Shown here: one piece after another, positions 61,895 through 64,000 of the stretch
How the letters are laid out: every line of letters begins with the position of its first letter
Position numbering within the stretch: position 1 is the first letter of the stretch
From: Onchocerca volvulus
Lineage: Eukaryota > Nematoda > Chromadorea > Rhabditida > Onchocercidae
NCBI GenBank assembly: GCA_000499405.2
Contig: HG738139.1
Span: 9,572,616 to 9,636,615 of the forward strand
Length of the DNA stretch: 64,000 nt
Reading direction: 5' to 3'
The notes under the pieces: model-generated
Told to the model about the DNA's origin: nothing
Database searches by the model: none
Seen by the model: only the letters and a program-made list of their open reading frames with translations
Made by a program: the position numbers and the translations under genes

Positions 61895-64000
61895 TAGTTC
61901 GATGGTTCAGTTTCCAGCTTTTTCGCAAATCCTTTCCCTTCCCTCATAGATTTCATTTTATACAACGTCGAAATGGCTTTTCGTAATGGCACGTAGCAGA
62001 TGAGCAAAATCACCAGACGATTGTTCCATCCATACAGCGCGATATCATTCATTAATGCCGTCTCGTGTCACCCTGTCGTAATCTGCTGAATGATTTTGTT
62101 TTGTATTGTTTTTGTGAAATACTTTTGGAATGATGCTAAAAATAGATTTGTGGAACATTTAGGCCTTAATTATTGAATTCATCCCCATTTTGGAACCTAA
62201 ATAGCAAACAGCAATTGAGGGGACAATTCCGAGAAGTATTAGTTGATTTTAAAAAGTTTAGATGATCTCATCTGATTGCAATTTCCATATCCGTCGAAAT
62301 TGATATAATGTGTTTGAGTTATATTTTACGCTATTTAGAGGTGTGACGAGTTTTATCTAGTGTCTAAGTAATTTGCAAACGTCTGCTATAAAATGCCCAA
62401 AGGTCAAATGCCGAATTGCTAGCGTCCATGGCAGATGGCAAGTCTGTGAAAGGCGGCATGACAGCAATTTCAACATCTCTAATTTCTCTTTTTAGCCTCT
62501 TTTTTCATCTCATTCCATTGCTATATCTATCAGTACATCAGTTTTAGTTTGCATTTCCATCATTTATTTTGATTCCTGCACTGGTCGTAATCGCAACTCG
62601 ATGATGATGAGTCAGACAGTGGGGGACTGCTTTATATTGACTGAATAGACCTGGAAACCATCATCATTGTCATCATTATCATCTTTTCATCTTTATTTCC
62701 TCATCAGTTCGATTCCATTCTTCAAATTGCTACCTGCAAGCTTTTCTTCCTGAAAGTTTCTTTCTGTAACTCTTCCATTGCTTATGCTTATTATTATTAT
62801 CTCTTCTCATTAGCCAGTAACATCGTCATCATCATCATCGTCATCATCTCATGTTATTACTTTCATCAAACACTGTTATTCATTATCTAACAAAGCTAGT
62901 TTCTGCTACTTGCACTTGTTTGTTTGCAGCTGCAAATCATAAATAATGCAGAATATTGACATCTACTCATCACACACTATACACACTTGCCATTTGAATA
63001 GTTTGCAAGTTATACCCTAGCATTCAGTAACTTCATGATAATTAGTATTAGCCTAGCCTAGTCTAGTCTCAAATCTAACAGATCCATTCTTATCGGAGAA
63101 AGGAAGGAATGATCGTACATCCGGTCAGCCTGATGGAACGATCGATCATCGTATTATATCGACATGGTAAATATGGTGATGGTAGTAGTGCTCTCCCGTT
63201 AGAGCATAATATCACAGGCGAGTAGAAGCAGTATTTCAGAAATGCATTTGTTTACTCTTCCACCTGTTATGGAGTAGTGTACTTGATGGTGAAGCGAAAA
63301 GAGGGAAGTACGGAAGAAGGAAAGGCATCAGATGATGTGCATACGATCAGGGATGATCCGTCGAAGTATGAAGAGTTTTTTTTTGCTTTCTTTTTTGGCA
63401 CTTTTTGTCCTTTCTTTATATTTCGAGATTAATCTTGATGAATAACTATAAGAAGAGATCATAATTATTATTGATGAGAAGTTTCAATAACAGATAGTTA
63501 AATATTAGCAACGAGGATAGACTTCTGATACAATCAAGCAGTATTTCATCATTTTTCTTTTGATGGTGATGGTGATAGATAGAAATGGAATAAGCAACAC
63601 CTGTGACATTTATAAATCATCGCTGTCAACCACAAATTTAGATTTAGGGAACGACAATAACAATTGCAGAACTTCTTTCTCATTTGACATGGTCAGCTTG
63701 GAGAGTCCTTAGCAACCTTATGTATAAACAATCATCATCTAGTCCGTAGATGCTAGGGCTCTTTCGTCGCTAAAATCGACTTTTTATTACTCATCCGGTG
63801 GACGTATCCTGAAAAGTGGACAATAAAAAAGCGCCGATGTCCACTATGGAATAAGAAGGAAACTGGAAAGTGGTATATATGTCTTCCTGCAATCCATCCA
63901 CAATTTGCCCGTAATTTCATCCCTCCTGTGCTTTGACATTTTAATGCCAGCGCGCGACAATTTTCTCGTGCTCGCATCCTCCTTTCCCTAATTTGAATTG
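61895..64000. other. Right-hand region, probable 5' or intron part of a plus-strand gene
   Basis: This is T/C-rich on the plus strand with ATC/CATCAT stretches (62824-62850). The AAAGGTCA near 62400 resembles a nuclear-receptor half-site, but a single site means little. The right end (63740-63960) is GC-richer with open but unrecognised frames. One exon-like segment at 63240 is listed separately. Confidence 0.35.
63240..63431 (+). other. Candidate exon: hydrophobic start then charged tail
   Basis: After a clean acceptor (GTATTTCAG, AG at 63238-63239) a frame reads AFVYSSTCYGVVYLMVKRKE, then GSTEEGKASDDVHTIRDDPS and KYEEF before a T-rich run and a stop. It looks like the end of a membrane segment followed by a cytoplasmic juxtamembrane region. 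I see no consensus donor before the T run. I do not recognise the family. If real it belongs to a plus-strand receptor-like gene continuing to the right. Confidence 0.3.

Noticed and set aside
61153..61949. Frames predicting poly-His, poly-Ile, poly-Pro or repeated Met-Asp-Gly-Trp tracts
   Set aside because: They are translations of microsatellites in several frames at once.
1..64000. CRISPR arrays, bacterial operons, endosymbiont insertions, spliced-leader or 5S genes
   Set aside because: I looked for direct-repeat arrays, ribosome-binding-site-led gene clusters and the SL1 sequence on both strands by eye and found none.

Overview
This window looks like nuclear DNA of a nematode, most likely a filarial (spirurid) worm. 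It is AT-rich and has intron-split genes with T-rich 3' splice sites. It carries a U1 snRNA of the nematode type, and its proteins are typical of animals. The genus is an inference; nothing in the sequence names it. Gene models were built by hand from splice signals, reading phase and remembered family sequences. Exon edges are therefore good estimates and were not tested against transcripts.

Layout, left half (gene-dense, about 0-38 kb): (1) the 5' six exons of bystin (ribosome biogenesis), minus strand, running off the left edge; (2) a divergent double C-type-lectin-domain protein with a hydrophobic tail, plus strand, about 4.0-8.3 kb; (3) a CNNM/CorC-type magnesium transporter, plus strand, about 11.4-16.3 kb. 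Its last intron holds an ISCA1-like iron-sulfur carrier exon on the other strand, a decayed coiled-coil relic and a diverged duplication. (4) An EF-hand rhomboid intramembrane protease, plus strand, 19.2-20.9 kb; (5) UFM1, minus strand, 22.3-23.0 kb; (6) a U1 snRNA gene, minus strand, about 23.5-23.7 kb; (7) a 17-exon, 863-residue FERM protein of the EPB41L5/Yurt type, minus strand, 27.0-37.7 kb.

Right half (about 38-64 kb): no confidently recognisable protein gene. From 38 to about 50 kb the plus strand is A-rich with many long oligo-A runs, and two minus-strand micro-exon-like segments with good splice sites occur at 38.3 and 41.2 kb. This fits a long 5' region of the FERM gene. From about 52 kb to the right edge the plus strand becomes T/C-rich, with several short plus-strand coding-like islands (57.0, 57.5, 57.8, 61.2, 63.3 kb). 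This fits the introns of a plus-strand gene lying mostly beyond the right edge. The stretch also holds hairpins, a near-perfect 44-bp palindrome and a cluster of simple repeats.

The genes are unrelated housekeeping or animal cell-biology functions: ribosome assembly, Mg transport, Fe-S assembly, intramembrane proteolysis, ufmylation, splicing and epithelial polarity. They show no operon-like or pathway logic. I found no clear novel multi-gene system. The strongest unexplained signals are the inverted repeats (8.5, 54.2, 57.7 kb), the coding-like fragments without a family, and the composition switch near 50-52 kb.
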